NCBI RefSeq assembly: GCF_900114265.1
Contig: NZ_FPKV01000001.1
Coordinates: forward strand, 434,001 to 498,000
Length of the DNA: 64,000 nucleotides
DNA from: Flaviramulus basaltis
GTDB lineage: Bacteria > Bacteroidota > Bacteroidia > Flavobacteriales > Flavobacteriaceae
Reading direction: 5' to 3'
Shown here: piece by piece, positions 43,994-53,097 of the stretch
How positions within the stretch are numbered: the stretch's first letter is position 1
Layout: each line of letters starts with the position of its first letter
Notes under the pieces: generated by a model
What the model saw: only the letters and a program-made list of their open reading frames with translations
What the model was told of the DNA's origin: nothing
Databases searched by the model: none
Program-made: the position numbers and the translations under genes

Positions 43994-44245
43994 TTATTCT
44001 TTACTGTATTTAATTTTGAAATATACCAATATAAAAGAAGATACGACAGTTATGCTATTAGCAAAAATCATAGATGGGCTATTTATTAAAAAACCATAAG
44101 CCAACCATAAAATAATGCCTATAAAAAACATTAGGAGCATGGGTAAAGACAAACTTGAAACATCTTTGGTTTTCCAGGTTTTATAAACTTGCGGAAGAAA
44201 TGCTGCTGTTGTTAAAATTGCTGCTGCAAAACCAATGAGTTCCAT
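43994..44245 (-). CDS. SemiSWEET/PQ-loop transporter
   Basis: An 83-residue protein of three membrane helices with the PQ motif LPQVYKTWKTKDVSSLS after helix 1, the SemiSWEET layout. Such proteins dimerise and move sugars; the substrate here is unknown. It follows the DUF6370 lipoprotein gene by 8 bases. Confidence 0.88.
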   Translation of the reverse strand: MELIGFAAAILTTAAFLPQVYKTWKTKDVSSLSLPMLLMFFIGIILWLAYGFLINSPSMIFANSITVVSSFILVYFKIKYSKE

Positions 44246-44253
44246 ATGCTAAA

Positions 44254-44562
44254 TTACTGATCTAACAATTTTACAGAACTTGCTTTAAATCTATTATCTA
44301 TAATCTCTCCTGTAACTTCTGCTTTTCTAATAACTTCACAAAATCCTGAATGTTCATCATGAGCATCGCCAAAATCATCGATATCTGCGCCATCAACAAA
44401 GTAAGATTTGTCATTTATACGAACTGCTAAATCGCAACCTTTTTGAGAAGTCATATCAAATTGACATTGTCCGCAAGACAATTCTACAATTTGTTTTTTG
44501 CTGCTATTGCTTGCGCAAGAAACCGCAAAAAAGAAAACATAAACTAAAAATATATTTTTCAT
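44254..44562 (-). CDS. DUF6370 lipoprotein
   Basis: A 102-residue lipoprotein starting at the ATG at 44562 (MKNIFLVYVFFFAVSC, Cys16). The longer reading from 44598 begins inside the upstream gene. Mature region: VELSCGQCQFDMTSQKGCDLAVRI with a CxxC plus one Cys, then YFVDGADIDDFGDAHDEHSGFCEV, as in DUF6370. The Cys/His set suggests metal or redox binding, not tested. Part of the LeuRS-lipocalin-DUF6370-SemiSWEET run. Confidence 0.8.
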   Translation of the reverse strand: MKNIFLVYVFFFAVSCASNSSKKQIVELSCGQCQFDMTSQKGCDLAVRINDKSYFVDGADIDDFGDAHDEHSGFCEVIRKAEVTGEIIDNRFKASSVKLLDQ

Positions 44563-44572
44563 AGGCTTATAA

Positions 44573-45052
44573 TTAATCAAACTCACCATAAGGATCATAT
44601 TTTATACCAGTAAACTCTAATAAATCTTTGTCACCATCCTCATCATAATCAACTTCTACTTGATATGTAAATCTTGTTTCGTTTACTTCAATTATAGTGT
44701 AAACGAGTACTAATTGTTCTCCAAAATAGAGGTTTATTTTATTCCCAATTAACTCCCATTCTAAACCAGTTTGACTTACGGCACATTCAGCACAATTAGA
44801 ACAATTTAACACAACTCTTTCTTCAAAATCAAATTCCTTTCCTTCTGAATTGTAAAACTGAAAAAGGTCTCTTTCACAACCTTCAGTATGTTGATATAAA
44901 TACGTTTCGCCATCTACTCTTACAGTTTCATAAGACCATGAGCCTACAATAGCTTCAAGAAAATAGGCTTCACGCGGATCTGGAGAAGTATCATCACTTT
45001 TTGAACATGATATTAATCCAAGTATAACAAAACTTAAAAGCGCTTTTTTCAT
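44573..45052 (-). CDS. Lipocalin-like lipoprotein
   Basis: A 159-residue lipoprotein, signal peptide ending GLISC (Cys16). The mature part is a small all-beta lipocalin-like domain (IVGSWSYETVRVDG, WELIGNKINLYFG). The four cysteines in RVVLNCSNCAECAVS form an unusual tight cluster. C-terminal acidic DYDEDGDKDLLEF. Function unknown. Ends 10 bases before leuS starts on the same strand in the opposite reading order, i.e. it lies just downstream of leuS. Confidence 0.8.
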   Translation of the reverse strand: MKKALLSFVILGLISCSKSDDTSPDPREAYFLEAIVGSWSYETVRVDGETYLYQHTEGCERDLFQFYNSEGKEFDFEERVVLNCSNCAECAVSQTGLEWELIGNKINLYFGEQLVLVYTIIEVNETRFTYQVEVDYDEDGDKDLLEFTGIKYDPYGEFD

Positions 45053-45062
45053 AACGAATTTA

Positions 45063-48000
45063 TTAGCCTACAATATTAACAATTTTACCAGGAACTACAA
45101 TCACTTTTTTAGGCGTGCGCCCTTGCAATTGTTCTTGGGTTTTTTCGTGAGCTAAAACCGTTTTTTCAATCTCATCTTTACTCATGTCTAACGGTAATTC
45201 TAGTGTGAAACGCATTTTACCATTAAATGAAATTGGGTAATTTTTGCTGCTTTCTACTAAATGACTTGCATCAAATTCTGGAAAAGGAGCCGTTGAAATA
45301 GACTCGCTATTTCCTAACTGATTCCATAATTCTTCTGAAACATGAGGTGCATAAGGCGACAGTAAAACCAATAAAGGTTCAAGTATTTGTTTACTTGTAC
45401 ACTTTTGAACTGTTAACTCGTTAACCGCAATCATAAAAGTAGACACCGATGTATTAAACGAGAAATTCTCGATATCTTCTTGTACTTTTTTAATGGTTTT
45501 ATGTAATGTTTTTAAATTATCTTTAGTTGGTTCTGCATCATTTACATTTAATCCTTCCTCTCCAACATATAACTTCCAAAGTTTTTTAAGGAAGTTGTGT
45601 ACACCTGTAATACCAGCCGTATTCCAAGGTTTGTATTGTTCTAAAGGACCAAGAAACATTTCGTAGAGACGTAAGCTGTCTGCACCGTAATCTGCAACAA
45701 TATTGTCTGGATTTACAACGTTGTATTTAGATTTAGACATTTTTTCAACTTCGCGACCAACCTTGTAAACACCGTCTTCTAAAACAAACTCTGCATCTTT
45801 ATACTCTTCTCTCCAATTTATAAAAGCTTCAATATCTAATTCATCTGAAGAATTAACAAATGAAACATTGGCATGAATAGGTCTTGCTGGAAAAACTCCA
45901 TTCAACCAAGCTATGGATATAAAACCTAAATTTCCAGAAGCAACTAAAAGACTATTATATAAATCTTTAACCTTTATAAAAGTTTCTTCATCAATTCGAT
46001 AATTAGTCAATATTTCTGCTTTTGTTTGAGGATTACTTTTCCACAAATCATGAAATAACTCAAGGTGCTTATAAATAAGCTCAAGAGCTCCTTTGCTTAT
46101 GATTAAATTTTTTGATGAGTCACTTTCAGAATCCGCTTCTTTACTTGCAAAACCACCATCATATATGTAAACAAAAGCACTAGTCCCCAAAATCATACCT
46201 TGATTAATCAGTTTTTTTGCAAACTCATCAACGGGAACTTCACCTTTATCAAATAAGAATTTTTGCCAAAAACGTGAGTACAATAAATGTCCTGTCGCAT
46301 GCTCGCTTCCACCTATGTATAAATCGACATCTTTCCAGTAGTTTAGTGCTTCTTTACTTGCAAATTCCTCGGTATTATGCGCATCCATATAACGATTAAA
46401 ATACCACGAACTTCCAGCCCAACCTGGCATGGTGTTAAGTTCTAGAGGATGAATAGTGGTGTTATTTATTTTATCGTTAGAAACTACTTGATTGGTTTCA
46501 GTACACCAAGCCCAAACTGTGGCGTTTCCTAATGGTGGTTCGCCAGTTTCGGTTGGTAAATATTTTTCTACTTCTGGTAGTTTTATTGGCAAATGTTCTG
46601 CTTCAATCATTTGTGGCATGCCATTTACATAATACACAGGAAATGGTTCACCCCAATAACGTTGGCGACTAAAAACGGCATCTCTTAATCTATAATTGGT
46701 TTTTCCTTGGCCATGACCAATTTTCTCTAACTCAAAAATAGCGCGTTTGGTGGCTTTTTTATAGTTCATACCATCTAGGAAATCACTATTTGCAATAACG
46801 GTTTTCTCTTTATCAGAAAAAGCTTCTTCCGAAATATCTTCACCTTCAAAAATATTAGGTATTGAAATGTTGAAATGTTTTGCAAAATCGTAATCGCGTT
46901 GATCACCACAAGGCACAGACATTACTGCTCCTGTTCCGTAACCTGCTAAAACGTAATCGCCAATCCAAACAGGAATTGGTTCTTTTGTAAAAGGGTGTTC
47001 TGCATACGCCCCTGTAAATGCTCCTGAAATGGTTTTTACATCGGCCATTCTATCGCGCTCACTACGTTTTGCAGTGGCTAGAATATAAGCCTCGACCTCA
47101 GCTTTTTGTTCTGGAGTTGTTATTTGTGATACTAATTCGTGTTCTGGAGCTAAAGTCATAAAACTTACTCCAAAAATAGTGTCTGGTCTTGTTGTGAAGA
47201 CTTCTATTTTATGAGATTGATTTGCTTTGTTCGCAATGACGTTGAAAGTCACTGAAGCTCCAACCGATTTTCCAATCCAGTTACGCTGACTTTCCTTTAA
47301 AGAATCTGTCCAATCTATTTTATCTAAACCTTGAAGTAAACGTTCTGCATACGCCGAAATTCGCATACTCCATTGTGTCATTTTTTTACGAATAACAGAA
47401 TGTCCGCCACGTTCTGAAACGCCATTTACAATTTCATCATTCGCTAAAACGGTTCCTAACGCTGGACACCAATTAACTTCGGTTTCTGCTAAATAGGTTA
47501 ATCTATATTGTAATAATATTTCTTGTTGTTTTACAGTATCAAAACCATTCCAATCATCAGCAGAAAATGCTTCTACATCATCATCGCAAACTGCGTTTAC
47601 ATTAGCATTTCCTTCAGCAGAAAACACTGAAACCAAAGTTGAAATATCTTCGGCTTTATTACTATCATTGTTATACCAAGAGTTGAAAAGCTGAATAAAA
47701 ATCCATTGTGTCCATTTGTAATAACTTGGATCACTGGTACGAACTTCGCGAGACCAATCGAATGAAAAACCTATTTGATCTAATTGACGACGGTAGGTTT
47801 TAATGTTTTCGGCAGTGGTAATAGCAGGATGTTGCCCAGTCTGAATTGCATATTGCTCTGCAGGCAATCCAAAACTATCATAACCTTGCGGATGCAAAAC
47901 ATTAAACCCTTGATGGCGTTTGTAACGCGCATAAATATCGGAAGCTATATAACCTAACGGATGCCCCACATGTAAACCCGCGCCACTTGGGTAAGGAAAC

Positions 48001-48113
48001 ATATCCAGAACATAATATTTTGGTTTTTCACTATTGTTTTCGGCTTTAAACGTTTTGTTTTCTGCCCAATATTTTTGCCATTTGGCCTCTATTTCGTTGA
48101 AATTGTATGTCAT
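45063..48113 (-). CDS. leuS: Leucyl-tRNA synthetase with an extra ~80-residue segment
   Basis: A 1016-residue class I enzyme charging tRNA-Leu. The HIGH motif (PYPSGAGLHVGHPLGY, about residue 40-55), editing domain (TTRPDTIFGVSFMTLAPEHE) and KMSKS (EKMSKSKYNVV near residue 790) are intact. Just after LINQGMILGTSAFVY a stretch of about 75-80 residues (about 655-740; IISKGALELIYKHLELFHDLW...) interrupts the leucine-specific domain before PIHANVSFVNSSDELD. Flavobacterial LeuRS I know go almost directly from TSAFVY to PIH, so this looks like an insertion. The frame is open throughout. Own promoter. Confidence 0.93.
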   Translation of the reverse strand: MTYNFNEIEAKWQKYWAENKTFKAENNSEKPKYYVLDMFPYPSGAGLHVGHPLGYIASDIYARYKRHQGFNVLHPQGYDSFGLPAEQYAIQTGQHPAITTAENIKTYRRQLDQIGFSFDWSREVRTSDPSYYKWTQWIFIQLFNSWYNNDSNKAEDISTLVSVFSAEGNANVNAVCDDDVEAFSADDWNGFDTVKQQEILLQYRLTYLAETEVNWCPALGTVLANDEIVNGVSERGGHSVIRKKMTQWSMRISAYAERLLQGLDKIDWTDSLKESQRNWIGKSVGASVTFNVIANKANQSHKIEVFTTRPDTIFGVSFMTLAPEHELVSQITTPEQKAEVEAYILATAKRSERDRMADVKTISGAFTGAYAEHPFTKEPIPVWIGDYVLAGYGTGAVMSVPCGDQRDYDFAKHFNISIPNIFEGEDISEEAFSDKEKTVIANSDFLDGMNYKKATKRAIFELEKIGHGQGKTNYRLRDAVFSRQRYWGEPFPVYYVNGMPQMIEAEHLPIKLPEVEKYLPTETGEPPLGNATVWAWCTETNQVVSNDKINNTTIHPLELNTMPGWAGSSWYFNRYMDAHNTEEFASKEALNYWKDVDLYIGGSEHATGHLLYSRFWQKFLFDKGEVPVDEFAKKLINQGMILGTSAFVYIYDGGFASKEADSESDSSKNLIISKGALELIYKHLELFHDLWKSNPQTKAEILTNYRIDEETFIKVKDLYNSLLVASGNLGFISIAWLNGVFPARPIHANVSFVNSSDELDIEAFINWREEYKDAEFVLEDGVYKVGREVEKMSKSKYNVVNPDNIVADYGADSLRLYEMFLGPLEQYKPWNTAGITGVHNFLKKLWKLYVGEEGLNVNDAEPTKDNLKTLHKTIKKVQEDIENFSFNTSVSTFMIAVNELTVQKCTSKQILEPLLVLLSPYAPHVSEELWNQLGNSESISTAPFPEFDASHLVESSKNYPISFNGKMRFTLELPLDMSKDEIEKTVLAHEKTQEQLQGRTPKKVIVVPGKIVNIVG

Positions 48114-48139
48114 TGTAATGATTTCCGCTTATAAAAGCG

Positions 48140-48147
48140 CAAATTTA
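48140..48147 (-). promoter_or_regulatory. Candidate -7 box of leuS, TAAATTTG
   Basis: TAAATTTG on the minus strand, 26 bases before the ATG, with TTTT (3 of 4) at the 19-base position. Confidence 0.45.
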
Positions 48148-48228
48148 CGCTTTATATATAAACTTAAAAACCTTTTGTATTTATTAGTTTATTAAGTAAA
48201 AAACCATGCTGTTTTAATAATATAAATT

Positions 48229-48236
48229 TACTTTTG
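48229..48236 (+). promoter_or_regulatory. Candidate -7 box of the DMT transporter gene
   Basis: TACTTTTG, 19 bases before the TTG start. Confidence 0.4.
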
Positions 48237-48255
48237 ATGCCTTAAAAACACAGTA

Positions 48256-49170
48256 TTGAATTCAAATATTTACAAAGCTCATTTTGCGCTTCTTGGAGCT
48301 AATTTAATTTACGGTGCAAATTACATTATTGCGAAAGGCATTATGCCAGATAAAATTAGTCCGTCGGCTTTTGTTTTTATTCGTTTAGTTTGTTCTACAG
48401 CACTTTTTTGGGGTATTAAATTTTTATTTGTTAAAGAAAAAGTTGAACGAAAAGATTTTTTAAGATTAATACTTTGTGGCTTACTTGGTGCAGCGGCAAA
48501 CATGATGTTTTTCTTTCATGGTATAAATTTAACATCGCCTGTAGATGCTTCAATAATTATGACAGCAACACCTGTTATTGTTCTTATTTTTAGTTTTTTC
48601 ATCTTAAAAGAACGCTTAACCAAAAACAAATTAATTGGTATTACCATTGCTGGTATTGGAGCAGTATTTCTTATTGTTTACGGAAATAAAGCTGCAGGAA
48701 ACAGTTCCTTACTAGGTAATTTGTTTGTTTTTTTTAATGCTAGCTGTTATGGACTTTACCTCGTTATAGCAAAAACATTAATGAGAAAATATAATGCTAT
48801 AACTGTAATTAGCTGGATGTTTTTATTTGGACTCATTTTTATTTTTCCTTTTGGATTTAACGATTTCACCAATACCAATTTTGATGCTTTTACCACTAAC
48901 ACCTATTTGGTTGTAGGCTATGTTATACTTTTTACAACCTTTTTAACTTACTTATTTAATGTTTATGCGCTTAACTTTGTATCGCCATCTGTAGCTAGTA
49001 GCTATGTTTATTTACAGCCTGTAATTAGCTTTTTAATGGTAAGTATTTATGCTTATGTTTTAATGAAAGATGAATATGCTCAAGATATTGATAGTGTTAA
49101 AATATTAAGCTGCTTAATGGTTGTTATTGGTGTGTATATTATTAGCAAACGACCTAAAAAACTAGCTTAA
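48256..49170 (+). CDS. DMT-superfamily (EamA) transporter
   Basis: A 304-residue inner-membrane protein with ten predicted helices in two EamA repeats (about 1-140 and 150-300). It has the internal duplication pattern, ending VVIGVYIISKRPKK. Starts at TTG because the first helix YKAHFALLGANLIYGANYII must be included. Drug/metabolite exporters of this family have broad substrates; none can be assigned. Divergent to leuS. Confidence 0.85.
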   Translation: MNSNIYKAHFALLGANLIYGANYIIAKGIMPDKISPSAFVFIRLVCSTALFWGIKFLFVKEKVERKDFLRLILCGLLGAAANMMFFFHGINLTSPVDASIIMTATPVIVLIFSFFILKERLTKNKLIGITIAGIGAVFLIVYGNKAAGNSSLLGNLFVFFNASCYGLYLVIAKTLMRKYNAITVISWMFLFGLIFIFPFGFNDFTNTNFDAFTTNTYLVVGYVILFTTFLTYLFNVYALNFVSPSVASSYVYLQPVISFLMVSIYAYVLMKDEYAQDIDSVKILSCLMVVIGVYIISKRPKKLA

Positions 49171-49264
49171 AGCGATTAAAACACAACAATTTTAATATGT
49201 TTTAGTTAATATAAATGCAGATTGCAGATACTTTATTATTTTTACATTCGTTAATCCACATTAT

Positions 49265-50143
49265 ATGAGTTCATCATTTGAAAAGCACCAAAAACGCAGA
49301 CTTATTTCTTCCTATTTTTCAGTTGTTTTAAGTATTGCTTTGGTATTATTTTTATTAGGATTATTGGGTATGCTTGTGCTAAATGCTAAAAAAGTGTCTG
49401 ATCATTTTAAAGAGCAAGTAGTCGTAACTATCTATTTAAAAGATTCGGCTAAAGAAGTTGAAACTAAACAACTTGAAAAAAGTTTAGCTATGGCAGATTA
49501 TGTAAAGTCTACCGAATATGTTTCAAAAGAACAAGCTGCCGAATTTATGAAGGCTGAAAACGGTGAGGATTTTATGGATTTTGTGGGTTACAATCCGTTA
49601 CAAAACTCAATAGATGTTCATTTAAAAGCCGATTTCGTAACCTCCGAGCATCTTGAAAAAATTTCTACGGAAGCGTTAAATAAAAACTTTGTAGATGAAG
49701 TGACTTATGATAACGATTTGGTAAACCTTATGAATGATAACGTTAAAAAGATAAGTTTTTGGGTATTGGTTATAAGCGGCATTTTTACTTTAATTGCTGT
49801 TTTATTAATAAATAGCTCAATTAGATTATCGGTATATTCTAAACGATTTACCATAAAAACCATGCAAATGGTTGGTGCTACAAAGCAGTTTATTCGAAGA
49901 CCATTTGTTTGGAAAAGTGTACGACTTGGTATGTTAGGCGCTTTTTTAGCACTTATTGGAATGGCTATTGTTTTATATTATTTAAATAAAACATTTTCAG
50001 ATTTACAATTATTAAGCAACCCCGTTTTAGTGACTTTATTATTTGTTTTAATTTTTGCTTTAGGGATTGTTATTACTTGGATTAGCACCCACTTTGCAAC
50101 ACAACGTTTTTTAAATTTAAAAACAGACGAGTTGTATTATTGA
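49265..50143 (+). CDS. ftsX: Cell division protein FtsX
   Basis: A 292-residue permease of the FtsEX complex, which links ATPase FtsE to periplasmic amidase activation in cell division. Layout: one TM near residues 18-42, a periplasmic FtsX extracellular domain (about 45-165, QVVVTIYLKD), then three TMs (about 170-195, 220-245, 258-282) as in FtsX. Conserved neighbour of DUF3098, UppP and TruB genes. ftsE is not in this window. Confidence 0.9.
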   Translation: MSSSFEKHQKRRLISSYFSVVLSIALVLFLLGLLGMLVLNAKKVSDHFKEQVVVTIYLKDSAKEVETKQLEKSLAMADYVKSTEYVSKEQAAEFMKAENGEDFMDFVGYNPLQNSIDVHLKADFVTSEHLEKISTEALNKNFVDEVTYDNDLVNLMNDNVKKISFWVLVISGIFTLIAVLLINSSIRLSVYSKRFTIKTMQMVGATKQFIRRPFVWKSVRLGMLGAFLALIGMAIVLYYLNKTFSDLQLLSNPVLVTLLFVLIFALGIVITWISTHFATQRFLNLKTDELYY

Positions 50144-50212
50144 TTTTTTTAAATAAATCTTAAGAGTCATTTTTCAATAAATGTTTTACTTTGCACAATA
50201 TTACTAGTAGTT

Positions 50213-50467
50213 ATGGGAGAAAAAAAACGAAAAGAAGAATCAAAACCTGTGTTTGTATTTGGAAAGAAAAACTATAAATTCATGTTTATAGGTTTAGCTA
50301 TTATTGCTCTAGGTTTTATTTTAATGTCTGGCGGTGGTAGCGACGACCCTAATGTTTTTAATCCTGATATTTTTAGTTGGAGACGCATTCGTTTAGCACC
50401 AATGTTAATCCTTATTGGGTTTGGTATTCAAGTCTATGCTATTCTTTTAAATCCTGATAAAAAATAG
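50213..50467 (+). CDS. DUF3098 small membrane protein
   Basis: An 84-residue protein with a basic N-terminus (FVFGKKNYKFM) and two transmembrane helices (about 24-40 and 60-78), matching DUF3098 of Bacteroidota. Usually sits beside ftsX and uppP; function unknown. It retains the ftsX linkage here. Confidence 0.88.
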   Translation: MGEKKRKEESKPVFVFGKKNYKFMFIGLAIIALGFILMSGGGSDDPNVFNPDIFSWRRIRLAPMLILIGFGIQVYAILLNPDKK

Positions 50468-50512
50468 TTCTCAAAACTATTTCTCATACTTCAAAATCAC
50501 TTGAATTCACAT

Positions 50513-51646
50513 TTATTGGAGCATTAATAAGGTTTCAGCAAACTTTGTTGTCATTTTAGAAAGATATTTGCTACTGTTTTTCATGGCATCATCTAGATTT
50601 TTAGCTTGATTTATTACTGCATCTGAATACGAAATCCCTAGTTTTTTTGCATCTTCATTTAAAAGTGACACACTGCCACATAGAGCTGCTACAGGTATTT
50701 GATACTTTTTAGCAGAAGTTAACACACCTTGAATCGTTTTTCCTGAAAGTGTTTGATTATCTAATTTTCCTTCGCCAGTTATAATCCAATTAGCACCTTG
50801 AATTCTTTTATCAAAACCAATTAAATCCTTTACCAAATCGATGCCCGATTTTAACTCTGCATTTAAAAACACCATAGCGCCTGCTCCCATTCCGCCAGCT
50901 GCTCCAGAACCTTTTATATTTTGAACATCTTTACCAAACTGCTCTATAAACACATTAGAAATATTTTTTAAGCCTACATCTAATTGCTTTATTTCATTCT
51001 CTGAAGCACCTTTTTGTGGCCCGTAAATATATGCAGCGCCTTGTTCTCCATATAACGGATTAGTAACATCGCAAGCGACTTTAAAATCTATATCATTTAA
51101 ATCTTCAATGACATTATCTGTATTTATATAATGAATTTTTGATAAATTTTCACCTATTGGACTCAGTTCAATTCCATTCTCATCTTCAAACTTATACCCT
51201 AAAGCAGTAGCCATACCAATACCACAATCGTTAGTTGCACTTCCTCCAATACCAAGAATAATGGTTTTAGCACCTTTTTTTATAGCATTCAAAATAACTT
51301 CGCCAGTCCCCAAAGTTGTGGTATGAAAGCAATTCTGTTCTTCTGGTTTTAAAAGAGCCATTCCAGAAGCTCCTGCCATTTCAACAAAAGCCGTTTTAAT
51401 AGCTTCCATATAAAGATACGATGTATTAATTGGTCTAAATAACGGGTCGTTAACTTTTACATTTAAAAGTTGCCCGTTTAAATGGTATTCTAAAACTTCA
51501 ATTGTACCATCACCACCATCAGAAAGTGGCAAGTTTATTATTTCAACATTTTGCAGCACTTTTCTTAAACTATCCTCAACAATATCACAAAATTGCATGC
51601 CTGTTAAAGAGCCTTTAAATTTATCTGGCGCGAGTACAATCTTCAT
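50513..51646 (-). CDS. glxK: Glycerate kinase
   Basis: A 377-residue enzyme of the GarK/GlxK glycerate kinase family, phosphorylating D-glycerate. N-terminal KIVLAPDKFKGSLTG, NLPLSDGGDGT, GATGGM-like GSGAAGGMGAGAM and ITGEGKLDNQTLSGKT are the family signatures. Divergent to the GntP-type permease gene 45 bases away, so uptake and phosphorylation are probably co-controlled. Confidence 0.92.
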   Translation of the reverse strand: MKIVLAPDKFKGSLTGMQFCDIVEDSLRKVLQNVEIINLPLSDGGDGTIEVLEYHLNGQLLNVKVNDPLFRPINTSYLYMEAIKTAFVEMAGASGMALLKPEEQNCFHTTTLGTGEVILNAIKKGAKTIILGIGGSATNDCGIGMATALGYKFEDENGIELSPIGENLSKIHYINTDNVIEDLNDIDFKVACDVTNPLYGEQGAAYIYGPQKGASENEIKQLDVGLKNISNVFIEQFGKDVQNIKGSGAAGGMGAGAMVFLNAELKSGIDLVKDLIGFDKRIQGANWIITGEGKLDNQTLSGKTIQGVLTSAKKYQIPVAALCGSVSLLNEDAKKLGISYSDAVINQAKNLDDAMKNSSKYLSKMTTKFAETLLMLQ

Positions 51647-51691
51647 AAATAAAATTTATTAGTACTTTTAGTTCTATCAAATATAAGCATT

Positions 51692-53032
51692 ATGGAGATT
51701 TTAATTGCATTAGTAGTTGTTGTTGTATTAATGGTTATTGCGGCTTCAAAATATAAATTTCATCCTTTTTTATCTTTATTAATGGCTGGTATTGTTATGG
51801 GATTTGTTGGTGGGCTAACTGAAGAAGAAATCACAGCAACCCTAACTTCTGGTTTTGGAAAAACCCTTGGAAGCATAGGAATAATAATTGCTTTTGGGAC
51901 CATAATTGGTGCTTATTTAGAAAAAAGTGGTGGCGCTAAAACCATGGCAAATTGGGCTTTAAATACTATAGGAAAAAGTAGGTCGGTTTTAGCTATGAAT
52001 ATTACTGGTTTTATTGTTTCTATACCTGTGTATTGCGATTCTGGTTTTATTATTTTATCTCCTTTAAATAAAGCAATTAGCAAAAGTACCAAAATACCAT
52101 TAACGGTTTTAGCCGTTTCGTTGGCCGCTGGATTATATACTGCACATGTATTTGTGCCACCAACTCCTGGTCCTTTAGCCGCAACGGCTGCTTTGGATGC
52201 AGATTTAGGACTGGTTATTCTTTTGGGTCTTGCCGTAGCTTTTCCTGTATCTTTAGTTGGTTATTTTTGGGCAAAATACCTTCAGCGTCGCTATAAAAAT
52301 ATTGAAACTTCTACTGAGAATAAGGATGAAGTTTCTGAAACCGATTCACAACATCAAACTATTCCAAAAACGTCAAATACATTTATGCCAATCATTATTC
52401 CGATTGTATTAATTGCATTAAAATCTATTTCCGATTATCCAACACATCCTTTTGGAGAAGGTGTTTTTTCAAGAATAACTAACTTTATAGGAAACCCTAT
52501 AATTGCTTTATTAATTGGTGTTTTTCTGGCTTTTAAATTGAAAAAAAACGTTAAAGAAGCGACGCATTTTAATTGGGTAACTAGCGGATTAAAAGAAGCT
52601 GGTATTATTATTTTAATTACAGGTGCTGGTGGTGCTTTTGGTTCTATTTTACAAGCAACAGGTATTGGAGATATTATTGGAAGTAAGTTTTCAAATTTAA
52701 ACCTTGGTTTGTTTTTACCATTTATTATTGCGGCTGTTTTAAAAACTGCTCAAGGCTCATCAACAGTTTCTATAATCACAACTGCCGCTATAATTGCACC
52801 AATTTTAGAATCGTTTGGCTTAGATTCTTCTTTAGGTAGAGCATTAACTGTACTTGCAATTGGCGCTGGTGCCATGACAGTTTCACATTTAAACGATAGT
52901 TTCTTTTGGGTTGTGGCACAATTCTCGGGAATGGATACACCAACTGCACTTAAAACACAAACCGTTTCCACCTTAATTCAAGGCTTTTTTGGTATAATTT
53001 TAATTATGATTATTGGTTGGATTTTTATTTAA
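51692..53032 (+). CDS. GntP-family gluconate/glycerate:H+ symporter
   Basis: A 446-residue permease of about 12 helices with the GntP signature LAAGLYTAHVFVPPTPGPLAA and AGAMTVSHLNDSFFWVV. The family takes up gluconate, glycerate or related acids. The divergently transcribed glycerate kinase makes glycerate the likely substrate, by inference. Confidence 0.9.
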   Translation: MEILIALVVVVVLMVIAASKYKFHPFLSLLMAGIVMGFVGGLTEEEITATLTSGFGKTLGSIGIIIAFGTIIGAYLEKSGGAKTMANWALNTIGKSRSVLAMNITGFIVSIPVYCDSGFIILSPLNKAISKSTKIPLTVLAVSLAAGLYTAHVFVPPTPGPLAATAALDADLGLVILLGLAVAFPVSLVGYFWAKYLQRRYKNIETSTENKDEVSETDSQHQTIPKTSNTFMPIIIPIVLIALKSISDYPTHPFGEGVFSRITNFIGNPIIALLIGVFLAFKLKKNVKEATHFNWVTSGLKEAGIIILITGAGGAFGSILQATGIGDIIGSKFSNLNLGLFLPFIIAAVLKTAQGSSTVSIITTAAIIAPILESFGLDSSLGRALTVLAIGAGAMTVSHLNDSFFWVVAQFSGMDTPTALKTQTVSTLIQGFFGIILIMIIGWIFI

Positions 53033-53085
53033 TCGATTTAACATACTTTTTATACCTACTGTTATGTTTACTTTATGTTATTAGC

Positions 53086-53093
53086 TATTTTTG
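53086..53093 (+). promoter_or_regulatory. Candidate -7 box immediately before uppP
   Basis: TATTTTTG ends 4 bases before the uppP ATG; if used, the transcript would be leaderless or nearly so. Confidence 0.3.
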
Positions 53094-53097
53094 ACGC

